Below are positions 63,874 through 64,000 of a DNA stretch of 64,000 nucleotides, in pieces. Both the position numbers and the translations under genes were made by a program. The notes beneath the pieces were generated by a model. The model worked only from the letters and a program-made list of their open reading frames with translations, was not told where the DNA came from and did no database searches. Origin of the DNA: Sphingobacterium bovistauri (lineage in GTDB: Bacteria; Bacteroidota; Bacteroidia; Sphingobacteriales; Sphingobacteriaceae). Position 1 is the first letter of the stretch. Every line of letters starts with the position of its first letter. The stretch covers positions 25,697 through 89,696 of the forward strand of contig NZ_JADEYP010000016.1 of NCBI RefSeq assembly GCF_020295405.1, given 5' to 3'.

Positions 63874-64000
63874 GGGACTGTCTCACGAACTGTGTAAATT
63901 TAAAAATATGGAGTTCAGTTGTTAATTACAATTGGACTCTTTTTTCAAATAAAGTTAAGAACTGATTAAGGATTATGCCCCAATTATGAATTGGCATAGT
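63874..64000. mobile_element. Likely end of an IS element (IS256-like), continuing past the window
   Basis: GGGACTGTCTCACGAACTGT at 63874-63893, followed by GTAAATT, looks like a transposon terminal repeat. The GTGTAAA segment (63892-63898) about 20 bases in is typical of IS256-family ends. The remaining bases are non-coding and include a small CCAATT-ATG-AATTGG hairpin near 63976. No transposase lies inside the window, so the family is unconfirmed. Confidence 0.45.

Noticed and set aside
1..64000. CRISPR array, prophage or complete transposon
   Set aside because: No regularly spaced direct repeats, cas genes, phage structural genes or transposase were seen; only a probable IS terminus lies at the right edge.

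Overview
The window comes from an AT-rich member of the Bacteroidota, most likely Sphingobacteriaceae (Sphingobacterium-like). The signs are SusC/SusD pairs, the lipoprotein version of TamA (TamL) beside TamB, a Rho factor with a long low-complexity N-terminal insert, TAnnTTTG-type -7 promoter boxes, few Shine-Dalgarno sequences, and Bacteroidota-only domain families (DUF4959/DUF5000-like, DUF4998-like, DUF4855-like, PepSY-like). No rRNA, CRISPR array or complete transposon is visible.

Layout. 1-17,160 is mostly housekeeping: a sugar MFS permease cut by the left edge, rho, pssA, a large exported HExxH protein with propeller-like and barrel-like parts, mgtE, two tRNA-Asn genes, a DEDDh exonuclease paired with a cNMP/CBS/DUF294 nucleotidyltransferase-like protein, rlmF, and the translation operon thrS-infC-rpmI-rplT. 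17,285-34,719 is an accessory utilisation locus. It holds a LacI-type regulator, a palindrome-rich control region, SusC/SusD, three surface lipoproteins, an exported propeller, a sugar dehydrogenase-cytochrome c lipoprotein, an Nramp-like permease without the metal-binding motifs, a diverged SDR, a DapA-family lyase and an M20 amidohydrolase. It ends in a strong terminator. No classical glycoside hydrolase is recognisable, so the substrate may be a small acylated sugar or sugar-acid derivative (inference).

34,725-48,738 holds a retropepsin-like protease, mdh, the tamB-tamL operon, an S9 peptidase, a broken small membrane protein and argH. 49,801-52,645 is the most intriguing block. A TPP riboswitch, followed by an intrinsic terminator and an outer helix that reaches the start codon, controls four tightly packed genes: a SAM methyltransferase, a PurM/ThiL/HypE-fold protein, a diverged ThiE-like protein and a Trm112-like small zinc protein. 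This set does not match a thiamin pathway known to me.

52,704-59,297 holds a Tat-exported phospholipase C, a degraded intergenic area with a GNAT remnant and a DUF3800 gene, and then thyA and folA separated by a four-helix-bundle gene. That gene is bracketed by an 18-bp inverted repeat, resembling the intervening sequences of 23S rRNA genes. 59,406-63,867 holds mtaB and a two-component system followed by two exported PepSY-like proteins. The window ends inside what looks like the terminus of an IS element.

All calls come from reading the sequence. Family names rest on visible motifs and on memory of the families, not on searches.
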